Assembly: GCA_018607135.1 (NCBI GenBank)
Contig: JABBCA010000105.1
Span: 1-64,000, forward strand
Direction: 5' to 3'
From: Opitutales bacterium
GTDB taxonomy: Bacteria > Verrucomicrobiota > Verrucomicrobiia > Opitutales > Coraliomargaritaceae
Length of the DNA: 64,000 bases
Shown here: in pieces, positions 23,273-32,382 of the stretch
How the letters are laid out: every line of letters begins with the position of its first letter
Position numbering within the stretch: position 1 is the stretch's first letter
Translations under genes and position numbers: made by a program
Notes under the pieces: model-generated
Told to the model about the DNA's origin: nothing
Database searches by the model: none
Seen by the model: the letters and a program-made list of their open reading frames with translations, nothing else

Positions 23273-24961
23273 ATGTTCGAAGATCATAACGATACCGTAT
23301 ACGAAATCATTAGTTCGGCAGCATTGCTTGACCAAGCACAGCTGGACGAACTCAATGAATCACACCTGCACACTGGGAAGTCACTCGCCGATGCGGTAGT
23401 TGATTCAGGAGTGGTTGAACGAGCCGCCATCTTATCCGCAGTCGCCGATTATTTAGGCTACGACTTTATGGAGGAAGTGCCGTCCACTATACCCGAGGAT
23501 GTGTATTCTTCCATGAAAGCCAATGTGGCTCGAATGTATGCTGTAGTGCCATACGAAGTGACTGAAACTTCGGTTCGATTACTCGCCAAGGACCCATTTA
23601 ATCCGAGTATTATCGATGACCTGACTTTTACTTTAAACAAGGACATCAATATTATCGTTTGTAACCCAGACCTAATTGATACCTTGTTGACCTCTACCTA
23701 TGGAGAGGAAGACTCATCGATTGATGATATTCTAGGTGATTTAGGGGATAGTTTTAATGATGTTGACGAAGACCTATCCGATTCCGATCTAACCGATCTG
23801 GCGAACCAAACGCCGATTATTCGTTTCGTGAATTTGGTCTTGCAACAAGCCATCAAAGACAAGGCCTCTGACGTGCACTTTGAGCCATTTGAAGATCAGT
23901 TTCGTATTCGCTACCGTATTGATGGGGCGCTTTATGAAATGGCACCACCCCCAAAGAGTTTGGCCGTTCCAGTGACCTCGCGTGTGAAAGTGCTTTCGAA
24001 TATGAATATTTCGGAAACACGTATTCCTCAGGATGGTCGTATCAAGATGACTATAGCAGGGCGTCCAGTTGATTTACGTGTATCCACATTGCCAACACAG
24101 TTCGGTGAGTCGGTGGTGCTTCGTGTTTTGGATAAGTCGGTAGTGAATCTAGACTTAGAAGCACTGAGCTTGCCGGATGATATTCTAACCACGATTCGGG
24201 AGCTGGTGGATCGTCCAAATGGGATTTTCATTGTGACTGGCCCTACAGGTTCAGGGAAAACGACTACACTTTACAGTGCTTTGCGCGAGGTGAACGATAT
24301 CGAGACGAAGATTTTGACTGCCGAAGATCCCGTTGAGTATGAAATTGATGGCATCATGCAGGTTGCGGTGAATCACCAAGTGGGTCTCGACTTTTCTCGT
24401 GCGCTTCGTGCCTTCCTACGCCAAGATCCAGATAAAATCATGGTGGGGGAGATTCGCGACTTGGAAACTGCTCAGATTGCGGTGCAAGCGTCACTCACAG
24501 GACACGTGGTTTTGAGCACTTTGCACACGAATGATGCGCCAGGCGCGGTCACACGTTTAATTGATATGGGCTTAGAGCCGTTCTTGATTTCGGCTTCCCT
24601 TGAGGCGATTCTTGCTCAGCGGCTAGTGCGTCGCATTTGCAAGTCATGCCGCACTGCATATGAGCCCACGCAGGAAATGATCGACGTGCTTGAAGTGGAT
24701 CCCCTTGAAATCGCGGACAAAGACTTCTACTTCGGTGATGGTTGCCCCGAGTGTAGTAAGACTGGATATCGAGGTCGTATTGGATTATTTGAAATGATCA
24801 AAGTTACGGACGCGATTCGCGAAATGATCAACAATCGTGCACCCACCTTAGCGCTAAAGCAAAAAGCGCTTGAGCAAGGAATGCGAAGCTTGCGTGATGA
24901 TGGCTTGCGAGCCATTTTTGACGGTAACACCACCATCGAAGAAGTTCTTAAATATACTTAA
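23273..24961 (+). CDS. pilB2: Second PilB/GspE-type ATPase
   Basis: Paralogue of the upstream PilB in the same operon, 562 residues. It has an N-terminal MshEN-like region, an acidic linker ([22 protein letters not shown], written in part), Walker [30 protein letters not shown], and zinc pairs CKSC/CPEC. Having two extension ATPases around pilT suggests two machines or a mixed motor. The gene lies 22 bases before pilC. The symbol only marks the paralogy. Confidence 0.9.
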   Translation: MFEDHNDTVYEIISSAALLDQAQLDELNESHLHTGKSLADAVVDSGVVERAAILSAVADYLGYDFMEEVPSTIPEDVYSSMKANVARMYAVVPYEVTETSVRLLAKDPFNPSIIDDLTFTLNKDINIIVCNPDLIDTLLTSTYGEEDSSIDDILGDLGDSFNDVDEDLSDSDLTDLANQTPIIRFVNLVLQQAIKDKASDVHFEPFEDQFRIRYRIDGALYEMAPPPKSLAVPVTSRVKVLSNMNISETRIPQDGRIKMTIAGRPVDLRVSTLPTQFGESVVLRVLDKSVVNLDLEALSLPDDILTTIRELVDRPNGIFIVTGPTGSGKTTTLYSALREVNDIETKILTAEDPVEYEIDGIMQVAVNHQVGLDFSRALRAFLRQDPDKIMVGEIRDLETAQIAVQASLTGHVVLSTLHTNDAPGAVTRLIDMGLEPFLISASLEAILAQRLVRRICKSCRTAYEPTQEMIDVLEVDPLEIADKDFYFGDGCPECSKTGYRGRIGLFEMIKVTDAIREMINNRAPTLALKQKALEQGMRSLRDDGLRAIFDGNTTIEEVLKYT

Positions 24962-24983
24962 TCCCCCCAAAAAAACACTACTC

Positions 24984-26231
24984 ATGCCAAAATTTAAATA
25001 TACGGCGATTGACCAAAACGGTAAGCAAAAGTCCGGCTCTATTGATGCATCAAATCAAGATGATGCCAGCGCCAAGCTTAGCGGGATGGGTCTCATGCCT
25101 ACTCAAATAGCCGAAGCTGGTGGCTCATCAAAGGCTTCCTCCAAGAAAGCGGTTAAAGGAAAAGCAAAGAAAGGTGGCTTTGGTAAAGTCATTAAGCCAG
25201 AAGATCTCACCACCTTTACTCGTCAGTTAGCGACACTGCTTCAGGCAGGCTTGCCTCTGTTGCGGGCAATTGAAGTGATGATTCGCCAAGAGCGTAATTT
25301 GCGTTTTAAGGCAGTTTTAGAGCAAATTGCAGATCAAGTGAAGTCTGGTAATTCTTTTTCCGATGGCCTTGCGCAGCATCCCAAAACTTTCGACCGACTT
25401 TTCGTAAATATGGTGCGTGCGGGTGAAGCTGGTGGTGTGCTCGATGTGGTGCTTTCTCGCCTTGCAGGCTTCATGGAAAAGGCTTTGAAGACCAAGAAGA
25501 AGGTCAAGTCGGCTATGGTTTATCCAATCGTTGTTGTGGGCGTCGCAGTTTCGATTGTGGCTCTACTCATGGTGGTCGTGGTTCCTAAATTCCAAACTAT
25601 TTTTGATGACATGCTCGAAGGCGCTGCATTGCCGGGGCCAACTCAGTTGGTTATCGGGATCAGTAATTTCATGCGCGATAACATTCTTGTTACTGTTGGA
25701 CTCGTCGTTGCATTGGTATTTGGTGTTAAGTTTGCCTTGAAGACGGGCCCGGGTGCGAAGTTGTTTAACTGGTGCTCGATTAACCTTCCTAAAGTCGGTG
25801 ATCTGGTCCGCAAGGTGAACATCGCGCGCATCACACGCACTTTCGGAACTTTGCTTTCCAGTGGGGTGCCGATCTTACAGTCGCTCACCATTACCAAAGA
25901 TATTACCAGCAACGCATTCTACATGAATGCAATCAGTCGTATTCATGACAGTGTTCGTGATGGCGAGTCGCTTGCGGCACCTATGGAACGTGAATCCGTC
26001 TTTCCTAATATGGTGACTAGTATGGTCGACGTGGGGGAAGAAACGGGTGAGCTCGCTGAGATGTTGAATCGAATCGCTGACAATTATGATGAAGACGTCG
26101 ATAATGCGGTGGCAGGTATCACTTCGATTATTGAGCCTGTGATGATCGTATTTCTGGCGGTGGTCGTTGGTTTCATTGTGATCGCGCTCTTTTTGCCGAT
26201 CGTGGAAATTATCAAGCAACTTACTGGTTGA
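24984..26231 (+). CDS. pilC: Type IV pilus inner-membrane platform protein PilC
   Basis: Inner-membrane platform linking the motor ATPases to pilin polymerisation. The product has 415 residues: a short soluble start ([20 protein letters not shown]), a Lys/Ser-rich linker, then two repeated T2SSF domains ([39 protein letters not shown]) with three membrane helices. The ATG at 24984 gives the canonical start; an earlier in-frame start overlapping the previous gene is rejected. Confidence 0.93.
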   Translation: MPKFKYTAIDQNGKQKSGSIDASNQDDASAKLSGMGLMPTQIAEAGGSSKASSKKAVKGKAKKGGFGKVIKPEDLTTFTRQLATLLQAGLPLLRAIEVMIRQERNLRFKAVLEQIADQVKSGNSFSDGLAQHPKTFDRLFVNMVRAGEAGGVLDVVLSRLAGFMEKALKTKKKVKSAMVYPIVVVGVAVSIVALLMVVVVPKFQTIFDDMLEGAALPGPTQLVIGISNFMRDNILVTVGLVVALVFGVKFALKTGPGAKLFNWCSINLPKVGDLVRKVNIARITRTFGTLLSSGVPILQSLTITKDITSNAFYMNAISRIHDSVRDGESLAAPMERESVFPNMVTSMVDVGEETGELAEMLNRIADNYDEDVDNAVAGITSIIEPVMIVFLAVVVGFIVIALFLPIVEIIKQLTG

Positions 26232-26252
26232 GTTCGCTTAACGAAATTCTTC

Positions 26253-26284
26253 AAAAGCCGCAGCAATTCGCTGCGGCTTTTTTA
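26253..26284 (+). terminator. Terminator after pilC
   Basis: GCCGCAGC pairs with GCTGCGGC around a 5-base loop, flanked by A4 and T6, 21 bases after the pilC stop. It also reaches the 3' end of the convergent lipase gene, so it may work from both sides. Confidence 0.92.
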
Positions 26285-26983
26285 TTGAACTGAATTCGAA
26301 AACGTTCCGTTTTGAATGAAGCACAAGGTTTCATTGATTACCGATTGTTTTTTCATGATCATTGGATGCGTTGCGTGGATGACTCTGTAATCAGCCATGC
26401 CTTCGACTTTGGCGCTTTCCGTTGAGACTTTTCCATCGTCTTTGCCTGGGATCATCATTGAGTTGATCCAGTTAATGCTCCGGTCGCCAGTGATGACACC
26501 CAGTTCGAAATCAACAGGTCCTAGTCGGGCGATAAAGCCATCGTTCCGTGTGCTTAGTTGATCTCCTGCCGGGCCATTCACTTGTTGAACTGCAGCATTT
26601 GAGCCAATGCGGTCGATGACCTCACTGCCCTGATTGGGCGGGCTGAGCATAACGACCCTGCCAATAGTTGCCAAGGGGGCAGTCTTCTGTATCTGCCGCA
26701 CAAGTATTCCACCCATAGAATGAGTCACGAAGTGAACTTTGGTAGTCTGTTCGGTCCTAGCGACGATTTGCTTACGAACTTCTTTGGCGAGATATTCGAC
26801 TTTGTGCTTCCTTGAAGGGTAGTCGAGGTTGAGTGTTTCATAGCCGTTAGCCTGCAGCTTGGCTTCCATTTTTTGCATTGATTTAGAAGTGCGGGCTAAG
26901 CCGTGAAGTAGCACGACTGTCTCTTTTGAATGGGCGATGTTGGCAAGCATAGTAAGGATGCACAGGACGTAGAGTGGCTTCAT
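26282..26983 (-). CDS. Secreted alpha/beta-hydrolase (lipase-like)
   Basis: A 233-residue exported serine hydrolase. Residues 1-19 form a signal peptide (ending IAHSKE). The fold starts VVLLHGLARTSKSM (oxyanion-hole HG), the nucleophile elbow is THSMGG about residues 88-93, and a late HATHPM may supply the catalytic His. It resembles PGAP1/DUF676-type lipases. It overlaps the upstream TetR gene by 4 bases, so the two are one transcript. Substrate unknown. Confidence 0.82.
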   Translation of the reverse strand: MKPLYVLCILTMLANIAHSKETVVLLHGLARTSKSMQKMEAKLQANGYETLNLDYPSRKHKVEYLAKEVRKQIVARTEQTTKVHFVTHSMGGILVRQIQKTAPLATIGRVVMLSPPNQGSEVIDRIGSNAAVQQVNGPAGDQLSTRNDGFIARLGPVDFELGVITGDRSINWINSMMIPGKDDGKVSTESAKVEGMADYRVIHATHPMIMKKQSVINETLCFIQNGTFSNSVQ

Positions 26984-27564
26984 GTTAGTGATGATTTAAA
27001 GTATTGGTTTAAGAATCGTTCTACGAGTTCTTGGCTGGTGTCGACTTCACTCACATCGAGTTTACCACTACTGCGTAAGAGGCAGACTCCATGAAGAGTG
27101 GACCATAGAATTTTGGCATTTTGCCTTGAGGTTTTTTTACTATACCCAAGCTGCTTCATCACCGCAGTGACTTGGTCGAAGACGAGATGGATGGCGCAGT
27201 GGTAGCTTTCTGATTGATGCTGAATGGGAGTGGCGAAGAGTAGGGCCCAGAGATGTGGTTCACTTGTTTGAAAGTCGAGGTATGCTTGGGCAATTTTCTT
27301 CAGTCGCTTTTTGGGTTTTGCCTCCTCGTTGAGTATGATTCGTATCGTCTCTGCAAAGTTTTCTAAATTTTGCGTGTTAATCGCTGCTGCGAGCCCGTCG
27401 ATATTGTCGAAGAGGTTGTAGAGCGTGCCTGGTGTGTAGCCAATGTGCTTGGCTACATTACGTGCTGAGAGTGCGGATGGGCCTTTAGCCATGACGAGTT
27501 CACGGCCAGCGTTGAGCGCGAGTTGTGTGAGTTCTTCTCTAGAGTGGTCTTTTCTACGTGCCAT
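26980..27564 (-). CDS. TetR family transcriptional regulator
   Basis: A 194-residue repressor-type regulator. The N-terminal helix-turn-helix is visible (GPSALSARNVAKHIGYTPGTLYNLFDNIDGLAAAIN, about residues 30-65), followed by a ligand domain with the WxxLF segment of TetR_C families. It is co-transcribed with the lipase gene and faces a large palindrome, suggesting autoregulation and control of the lipase and perhaps of the divergent DUF2339 gene. Confidence 0.9.
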   Translation of the reverse strand: MARRKDHSREELTQLALNAGRELVMAKGPSALSARNVAKHIGYTPGTLYNLFDNIDGLAAAINTQNLENFAETIRIILNEEAKPKKRLKKIAQAYLDFQTSEPHLWALLFATPIQHQSESYHCAIHLVFDQVTAVMKQLGYSKKTSRQNAKILWSTLHGVCLLRSSGKLDVSEVDTSQELVERFLNQYFKSSLT

Positions 27565-27575
27565 TAGGTGATAAA

Positions 27576-27586
27576 TACTGTCAGTA
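27576..27586. promoter_or_regulatory. Possible second TetR operator (11-bp palindrome)
   Basis: TACTG-T-CAGTA, a perfect 11-bp palindrome 12 bases upstream of the tetR start. Short TetR half-sites often look like this, but a palindrome of this length can occur by chance. Confidence 0.3.
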
Positions 27587-27608
27587 AATGAATGAGTGAA
27601 GCATTGTT

Positions 27609-27643
27609 AAGAATAATATTGAACAATGTTCAATATTATTCTT
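27609..27643. promoter_or_regulatory. 35-bp perfect palindrome, probable TetR operator
   Basis: Two 17-base arms (27609-27625 and 27627-27643) are exact reverse complements around a single central A; the core is TTGAACAATGTTCAA. It lies in the 93-base gap between the divergent tetR and DUF2339 genes, 45 bases from the tetR start and 14 from the other. Position and symmetry fit an operator for the adjacent TetR protein; as RNA it would form a strong hairpin before the DUF2339 start. Confidence 0.75.
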
Positions 27644-27657
27644 TGCTTTTCTTCATT

Positions 27658-30354
27658 ATGGAATTACTTGTTTTGATATTTCTGGGTTTATTACTATCGG
27701 TGATGATCCTGCCTTGGGTGAATTTGGCTCGATTGAACCGGTATCGCAAGGAGTTAGAATCCTTGAAGGCAGAGTTGTCAGCACTCAGAAGCGTGGCGCG
27801 ACCGGTTCAGCGGAGAGATGCGGCTCAATCTCCCGTAGTTCAGTTGCCTAAAGTGTCTGCAGCGGTCGACGAGCCTATTTCAAAGTCGAAGCTAGTGCCG
27901 CCGCCGATACCCAAGGCAGTGAACACTACTGAGAAAGTAAGACTCACGGACAATCCGGTTGATCATACACCCAAGACTCAAGGTATAGGCCCTGGTCTGG
28001 AGTCAGACTTGGCTGCGTCTGCGCCCGTATTGAATACTGAGGTATCTTCGCGCACTTCTGAAAAGGTCGCAAAAGAACCGGTGGACGAAGCCCAGGATTG
28101 GTTTAGTAAGCTCGCGGTTTGGATTGGTGGTGTGGCTCTGCTGATGGCTGGTTTTTATATGGTCAAATACTCGATTGATTCGGGGTGGGTGACTCCAAGG
28201 GTGCGCGTGTGGATCACGACGGTATTTGGCTTATTACTTTGTGGAAGTGGTGTTTGCATTGGCCTGAAAGCGAAACTGAGTGCGAATGAGCGTATTGGTC
28301 AGGCTTTGTCTGGCGCGGGCGTTGCTTGTTTATATTTTGCTGCTTATGCAGCCGTTCACTTGTATCATCTCATCGGGGTTTCTTCTGGATTCGCCTGTAT
28401 GGTCTTCGTAACTTTGTTGGCCGTTGCACTCTCATTGAAGAATGGAGCGCCAATCGCATTAATGGGGCTTGTCGGTGGTTTTTTGACCCCACTTTTGATG
28501 CAGGCGGAGACGGCCGATACCGTCTTATTATTTAGCTATTTGTTTCTACTCTTTTGCGGTGCGCAGTATCTATGCCTTCGGCGTGGATGGTGGGGAATAT
28601 TACTGGGCTCTTTGATCGGCGTATACCTTTGGTCGCTTTATGTGATTGGCTGTAATTTGAATCAGAGTGTCCATTATTTGGAGGGAGCGATGCTGTTCGT
28701 GATTGGTATTTGTGCGGTAAGCACTGTCTGGGCAGTGTTTATGAAAGAGTCGAAATTGACTGAGAAGGAGCTCGGATTGATTTCGCTGATACGAGTTTTG
28801 GCGTGGGGTGGTGGCTTATCTCAGTCTTTAGCACTGGTTTGGTTGAGTGGTTTTTCGGGCGTCGACATGTCGCTCTTTGCGGTGTTGAGTGTTGGTGCGC
28901 TGGTTTTAGCTGTCTTGAAAGAAAAGCAATTTCTGTGGGCCTCATGGATGGCTCTGGTGGCCGTTTCTGTGGCGACTACAGCGTGTTCAGATCTTGAGGG
29001 ACTGCGTTGGTTTATTTGGCCTACCTGTATGAGCTTGGTGTTCTTCTTTACTGGGCATTGGCGCAGCCTACACTCAACGCATGGGGACGTTTGGAGGGCA
29101 GTGTCGCAATTTGCAATGCTTTCGCTAGCACCTTTATTGTATGTGAATCGGGAATTGGTTGCTTTCGCGGATGCCCCTTTTGAGGGATTCTTCTTCGTGG
29201 TCTCGTGCGGTGCAGTGTTATTGATTTTAGGGGGAGCAGAACATCTGCTGCGTAGAAAGACATCAATGGATACTATTGGTGAGCTGACTGCCTACGCCTT
29301 CTTACTTCTGGCCTTTGGTTTTTGGACCTACCTGCCGCTTGAATATTTCGTTCATACGACTGCAAGCTTGTGGATACTGGGCCTAGTTTATTGGAAGGTG
29401 CGCAGTTTAGGTCGGGCAATTGTTTTACAGCTGGGTCTAGGCTTCGTTTGGGTTGTTTGTATGCTCCCGTATGCAGTTGGAGCTTGGGAGTATTATCTCG
29501 GTAACCCTGTGGCTAACAGAAGCCTGAATGACGGTCTGACGACTGGAGCTTGGTGGCTAGGCGTGCTTGCTTTGATACTCTCAAATTTTTTGATACTCCA
29601 GGACTCTCGTGAGGTTCGTATTGGGCGTTGGTGCCTAGGAGTGGCCGCTTTGTTTACGATAGTATCAACGTATCAATGGCTTGATGCTATTTACATGCCC
29701 GATGCCTGGCTGAGTGTCACAGTTGAGGGTGGTTTGACGGCCCTCATGGTGCTGGTGGCTCTCATGCAGAGTTATTTTGCGACACGCTACCGCAGGAGTA
29801 TGGTCGGCACTTATGTGGTCATGGCTTTAGTCTTATTGCGTATTGTTGGCCTGCATTTGGGGGACAGTAGCGCTGAGGGAGAGCGCTTCTTTTTGAATGC
29901 TCTCTTACTCCAGTTTGGTGTGCCGTTTTGTGCTACATTTGCGATTGCTTGGATGTGCGGGGAGGGGAAACATGAGGCTGCCAGACGGTTCTACCAAACC
30001 GTCGCCATGTTGCTCGGCTTTGTTTGGTCTAGCTTCTTAGTTCAAGATTACTTTGGTGGGAACTATCTACTACCAGACCATCCGAGTAGTGCCCAATTAT
30101 ATACCTATTCAGTTGTATGGTTGCTATTAGCAGTGGCCTATCAGTCGATTGGTTTATGGCGCAATCAACGTGTGATTCATGGAGGATCTCTGGTCTTGCT
30201 GTTGTTAACCGTAGGTAAAGTCTTTTTAGTGGATGCATCGGAACTTGAGGGGATCTTTCGTGTTTTCTCATTCCTAGGGCTTGGTGTGGCCTTGATCGGA
30301 ATTGGTTTTTTCTACAATAAGGTGGTGTTTGCTCGTCAACAATCAGAGCATTGA
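27658..30354 (+). CDS. DUF2339 polytopic membrane protein
   Basis: A large integral membrane protein of 898 residues of unknown function. After one N-terminal helix (MELLVLIFLGLLLSVMIL) comes a coiled-coil and Pro-rich linker (about residues 25-150), then more than twenty hydrophobic helices, opening with WFSKLAVWIGGVALLMAGFYMVKYSI, typical of DUF2339. The start at 27658 is preferred because an earlier in-frame ATG (27592) would translate through the operator palindrome. Confidence 0.85.
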   Translation: MELLVLIFLGLLLSVMILPWVNLARLNRYRKELESLKAELSALRSVARPVQRRDAAQSPVVQLPKVSAAVDEPISKSKLVPPPIPKAVNTTEKVRLTDNPVDHTPKTQGIGPGLESDLAASAPVLNTEVSSRTSEKVAKEPVDEAQDWFSKLAVWIGGVALLMAGFYMVKYSIDSGWVTPRVRVWITTVFGLLLCGSGVCIGLKAKLSANERIGQALSGAGVACLYFAAYAAVHLYHLIGVSSGFACMVFVTLLAVALSLKNGAPIALMGLVGGFLTPLLMQAETADTVLLFSYLFLLFCGAQYLCLRRGWWGILLGSLIGVYLWSLYVIGCNLNQSVHYLEGAMLFVIGICAVSTVWAVFMKESKLTEKELGLISLIRVLAWGGGLSQSLALVWLSGFSGVDMSLFAVLSVGALVLAVLKEKQFLWASWMALVAVSVATTACSDLEGLRWFIWPTCMSLVFFFTGHWRSLHSTHGDVWRAVSQFAMLSLAPLLYVNRELVAFADAPFEGFFFVVSCGAVLLILGGAEHLLRRKTSMDTIGELTAYAFLLLAFGFWTYLPLEYFVHTTASLWILGLVYWKVRSLGRAIVLQLGLGFVWVVCMLPYAVGAWEYYLGNPVANRSLNDGLTTGAWWLGVLALILSNFLILQDSREVRIGRWCLGVAALFTIVSTYQWLDAIYMPDAWLSVTVEGGLTALMVLVALMQSYFATRYRRSMVGTYVVMALVLLRIVGLHLGDSSAEGERFFLNALLLQFGVPFCATFAIAWMCGEGKHEAARRFYQTVAMLLGFVWSSFLVQDYFGGNYLLPDHPSSAQLYTYSVVWLLLAVAYQSIGLWRNQRVIHGGSLVLLLLTVGKVFLVDASELEGIFRVFSFLGLGVALIGIGFFYNKVVFARQQSEH

Positions 30355-30373
30355 TCTGTCTTTATTGTTAATC

Positions 30374-31252
30374 ATGTCCACCGTGAAAGTATGGCTTGAA
30401 GCCACTCGTCCAAAAACCCTACCCGCTGCGGTGGCGCCAGTGTTGCTGGGCACTGCGATGGCTCATGCACAGGGTATGGTATCTGTCACGCCTGCGTTGA
30501 TCTGCTTGCTATTTGCTTTGTTGATTCAAATTGGGACTAACTTTGCGAACGATTATCTCGATGGTATTCGTGGGACGGATACGGAGGAACGATTGGGGCC
30601 GCAGCGGGCGGTGGCGTCTGGTTTGATCTCAGCTGCTACGATGCGTGTGGCAACGATCGCGGTGTTGGCAATTGGTTTTTGTGTGGGCTTGGCTTTGATC
30701 CCCTTTGGTGGTTGGTGGTTACTTGTAGTTGGGGTGGCCAGTGTCGCTTGTGCGTGGCTTTATACGGGCGGGCCTTATCCTTTGGCGTATAATGGCCTTG
30801 GTGATGCCTTTGTGGTATTCTTTTTTGGCTTAGTTGCGGTTGCCTGCACTTATTACGTGCAGACGCTCTCTACAAGTGTGGATGTTCTTTTAGTCGGCTT
30901 AGGCTGTGGGCTCTTGGTGAATAACATTTTAGTCGTGAACAATTATCGCGATATCGCGGAAGACACTCAGGCGAACAAACGCACTCTAGTGGTTTTATTT
31001 GGGCGTAAATGGGCCTTAGTTCAGCACGTCATCTCGACCTTGTTTTCTGGATCCGTTTTGCTTTGGCTTTGGTGCCGTGGTTTCGGGGCTTGGGTTATGT
31101 TTGGAATACTTCCCGTAGCTTTGAGTCTGCGCCATGTAAGTCGCTTGCGGTCGGCGGTCACTCCGGATGAATTCTTGGCTGCGCTGAAAGGCTCTGCACA
31201 AGTGATCGCTTTGTATGGCATCCTGGTCAGTATAGGTTTGCTCCTAGGGTAA
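30374..31252 (+). CDS. menA: 1,4-dihydroxy-2-naphthoate polyprenyltransferase
   Basis: Membrane UbiA-family enzyme attaching the prenyl tail to 1,4-dihydroxy-2-naphthoate in menaquinone synthesis. The 292-residue product starts MSTVKVWLEATRPKTLPAAVAPVLLGT, has the first Asp motif NFANDYLDGIRGTD and a second, YRDIAEDTQANKRTL, with about eight helices. Menaquinone would suit low-potential respiration such as the nitrogen-oxide module in this window. The start at 30374 is 19 bases past the previous stop; an upstream ATG overlapping that gene is less likely. Confidence 0.93.
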   Translation: MSTVKVWLEATRPKTLPAAVAPVLLGTAMAHAQGMVSVTPALICLLFALLIQIGTNFANDYLDGIRGTDTEERLGPQRAVASGLISAATMRVATIAVLAIGFCVGLALIPFGGWWLLVVGVASVACAWLYTGGPYPLAYNGLGDAFVVFFFGLVAVACTYYVQTLSTSVDVLLVGLGCGLLVNNILVVNNYRDIAEDTQANKRTLVVLFGRKWALVQHVISTLFSGSVLLWLWCRGFGAWVMFGILPVALSLRHVSRLRSAVTPDEFLAALKGSAQVIALYGILVSIGLLLG

Positions 31253-31321
31253 GTATTGGATGTTTGTTTACTCGTATATTGGCAGCGTATCTGCTTATTT
31301 GGCTCTTATTACAGACCTCTT

Positions 31322-31822
31322 ATGAATCTTCGCACACTTATCTCTAGTCTATCTCTCTGTCTCGTTGCTACGGCTAACTTGTTGAACGCACAAAATGTGG
31401 TTGTCTCCGCAAAGCTCGAGGCGCGAAATCCAAATGGAACTCCCATTCCAGTAAAGTATGTTTATCCAGTCGCAGAATTGGCTTCGGGAGAAACAGGCAA
31501 ATTACACATAGGAGAGTTGTATCGCTTTGAAGGTGTTTCGGTGGTCGAACGTGAATTGGGCTTAGTCTTGAATCTCACCGTTGAAACCGAGGGCGAGAAT
31601 GTTCGTTACTATGGCGAAGCAAAATCAACTCAACTTGCAGATGTTTCTGAGACTGGTTGTAGCTTTAAGGCCACAGAGGCATATATTGAGGGTGAAGTGT
31701 TGAGCGGTGAATCAGTAGCACTTTGGCTAAAGGGCCCCTCCGACGATTTTGAGGCAATCACTTTACACTTTGCGATAAAGGACGCAGAACCTACAACCGA
31801 CGCAGAACCTGCCGCGAATTAA
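31322..31822 (+). CDS. Secreted protein of unknown function
   Basis: A 166-residue protein not recognised. It has a clear signal peptide (MNLRTLISSLSLCLVATANLLNA, cleavage before QNVV) and a beta-rich body (LNLTVETEGENVRYYGEAKST), ending in an Asp/Glu/Pro/Ala tail with a repeated DAEP. The ATG at 31322 gives the signal peptide; an upstream in-frame ATG (31256) adds 22 residues unlike a signal. It converges with the next gene and overlaps it by 4 bases. Confidence 0.7.
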   Translation: MNLRTLISSLSLCLVATANLLNAQNVVVSAKLEARNPNGTPIPVKYVYPVAELASGETGKLHIGELYRFEGVSVVERELGLVLNLTVETEGENVRYYGEAKSTQLADVSETGCSFKATEAYIEGEVLSGESVALWLKGPSDDFEAITLHFAIKDAEPTTDAEPAAN

Positions 31823-32301
31823 TCGCAAGGGCTCGGAGGAGAGTTTTTAAAATACTGCACCAGTTTATCGCTGACCATGCGTTGTTCTTCGAGGGTGAGC
31901 GCTTGATACCTACGACCATCCGTCCAACCGTAGCCCCAGCGATACCAGTTGTAGAACCATGGGCTGCCACCAAGTCGCACACCGTGAAACATTGCGTCTG
32001 CGAGCATTGGATCGTCTGTTTTGGCGAGCACGCATGCGCGCAATTGCTCGTCTGCTTGTAGGCGTTGCTCCTCAGTCCCGCCTTGCCAATACGCAATGTC
32101 GTGTTGCAAGCAGCATTCGCACCAGTCTTTTGTGTCGATCAGGGAGCGATCTGGAAATAGAGAGCATCCGTCACTAGTGAAGTCTTTAAGCAGAGCGTTC
32201 TCTTCGCAGCCTGACACTAGGCTGAGGAGAAGAAGGCTGAGTAATGTATGTTGGAATCGATGCACGGTGTGAAGGGAACGAAGTGTGGGCGTCGTATTCA
32301 A
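31819..32301 (-). CDS. Lipoprotein with phospholipase A2-like His-Asp motif
   Basis: A 160-residue exported protein. The signal ends at a lipobox LVSGC (Cys 32). The body has a Cys-rich centre: C46, WCECCLQHDIAYWQGG (C61, C63, C64, H67, D68) and C90. The CCxxHD pattern is the catalytic helix signature of secreted phospholipase A2 folds. No calcium-loop glycines were clearly recognised, so activity is uncertain; it may be a fold relative. Divergent from the dehydrogenase gene. Confidence 0.7.
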   Translation of the reverse strand: MNTTPTLRSLHTVHRFQHTLLSLLLLSLVSGCEENALLKDFTSDGCSLFPDRSLIDTKDWCECCLQHDIAYWQGGTEEQRLQADEQLRACVLAKTDDPMLADAMFHGVRLGGSPWFYNWYRWGYGWTDGRRYQALTLEEQRMVSDKLVQYFKNSPPSPCD

Positions 32302-32382
32302 AAATTCAAAGCTATACTATAAATTACTCGTATCCTCTGATCTCGCGCTTGCGCTTGTTCGGGGTGTCACCAATCTGCTGAT

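Noticed and set aside
24870-24983. Earlier start for pilC overlapping pilB2
   Set aside because: The ATG at 24984 gives the family N-terminus directly; the extension has no homologous character.
27592-27657. Earlier start for the DUF2339 gene
   Set aside because: It would translate the 35-bp palindrome and place a second hydrophobic segment before the natural N-terminal helix.
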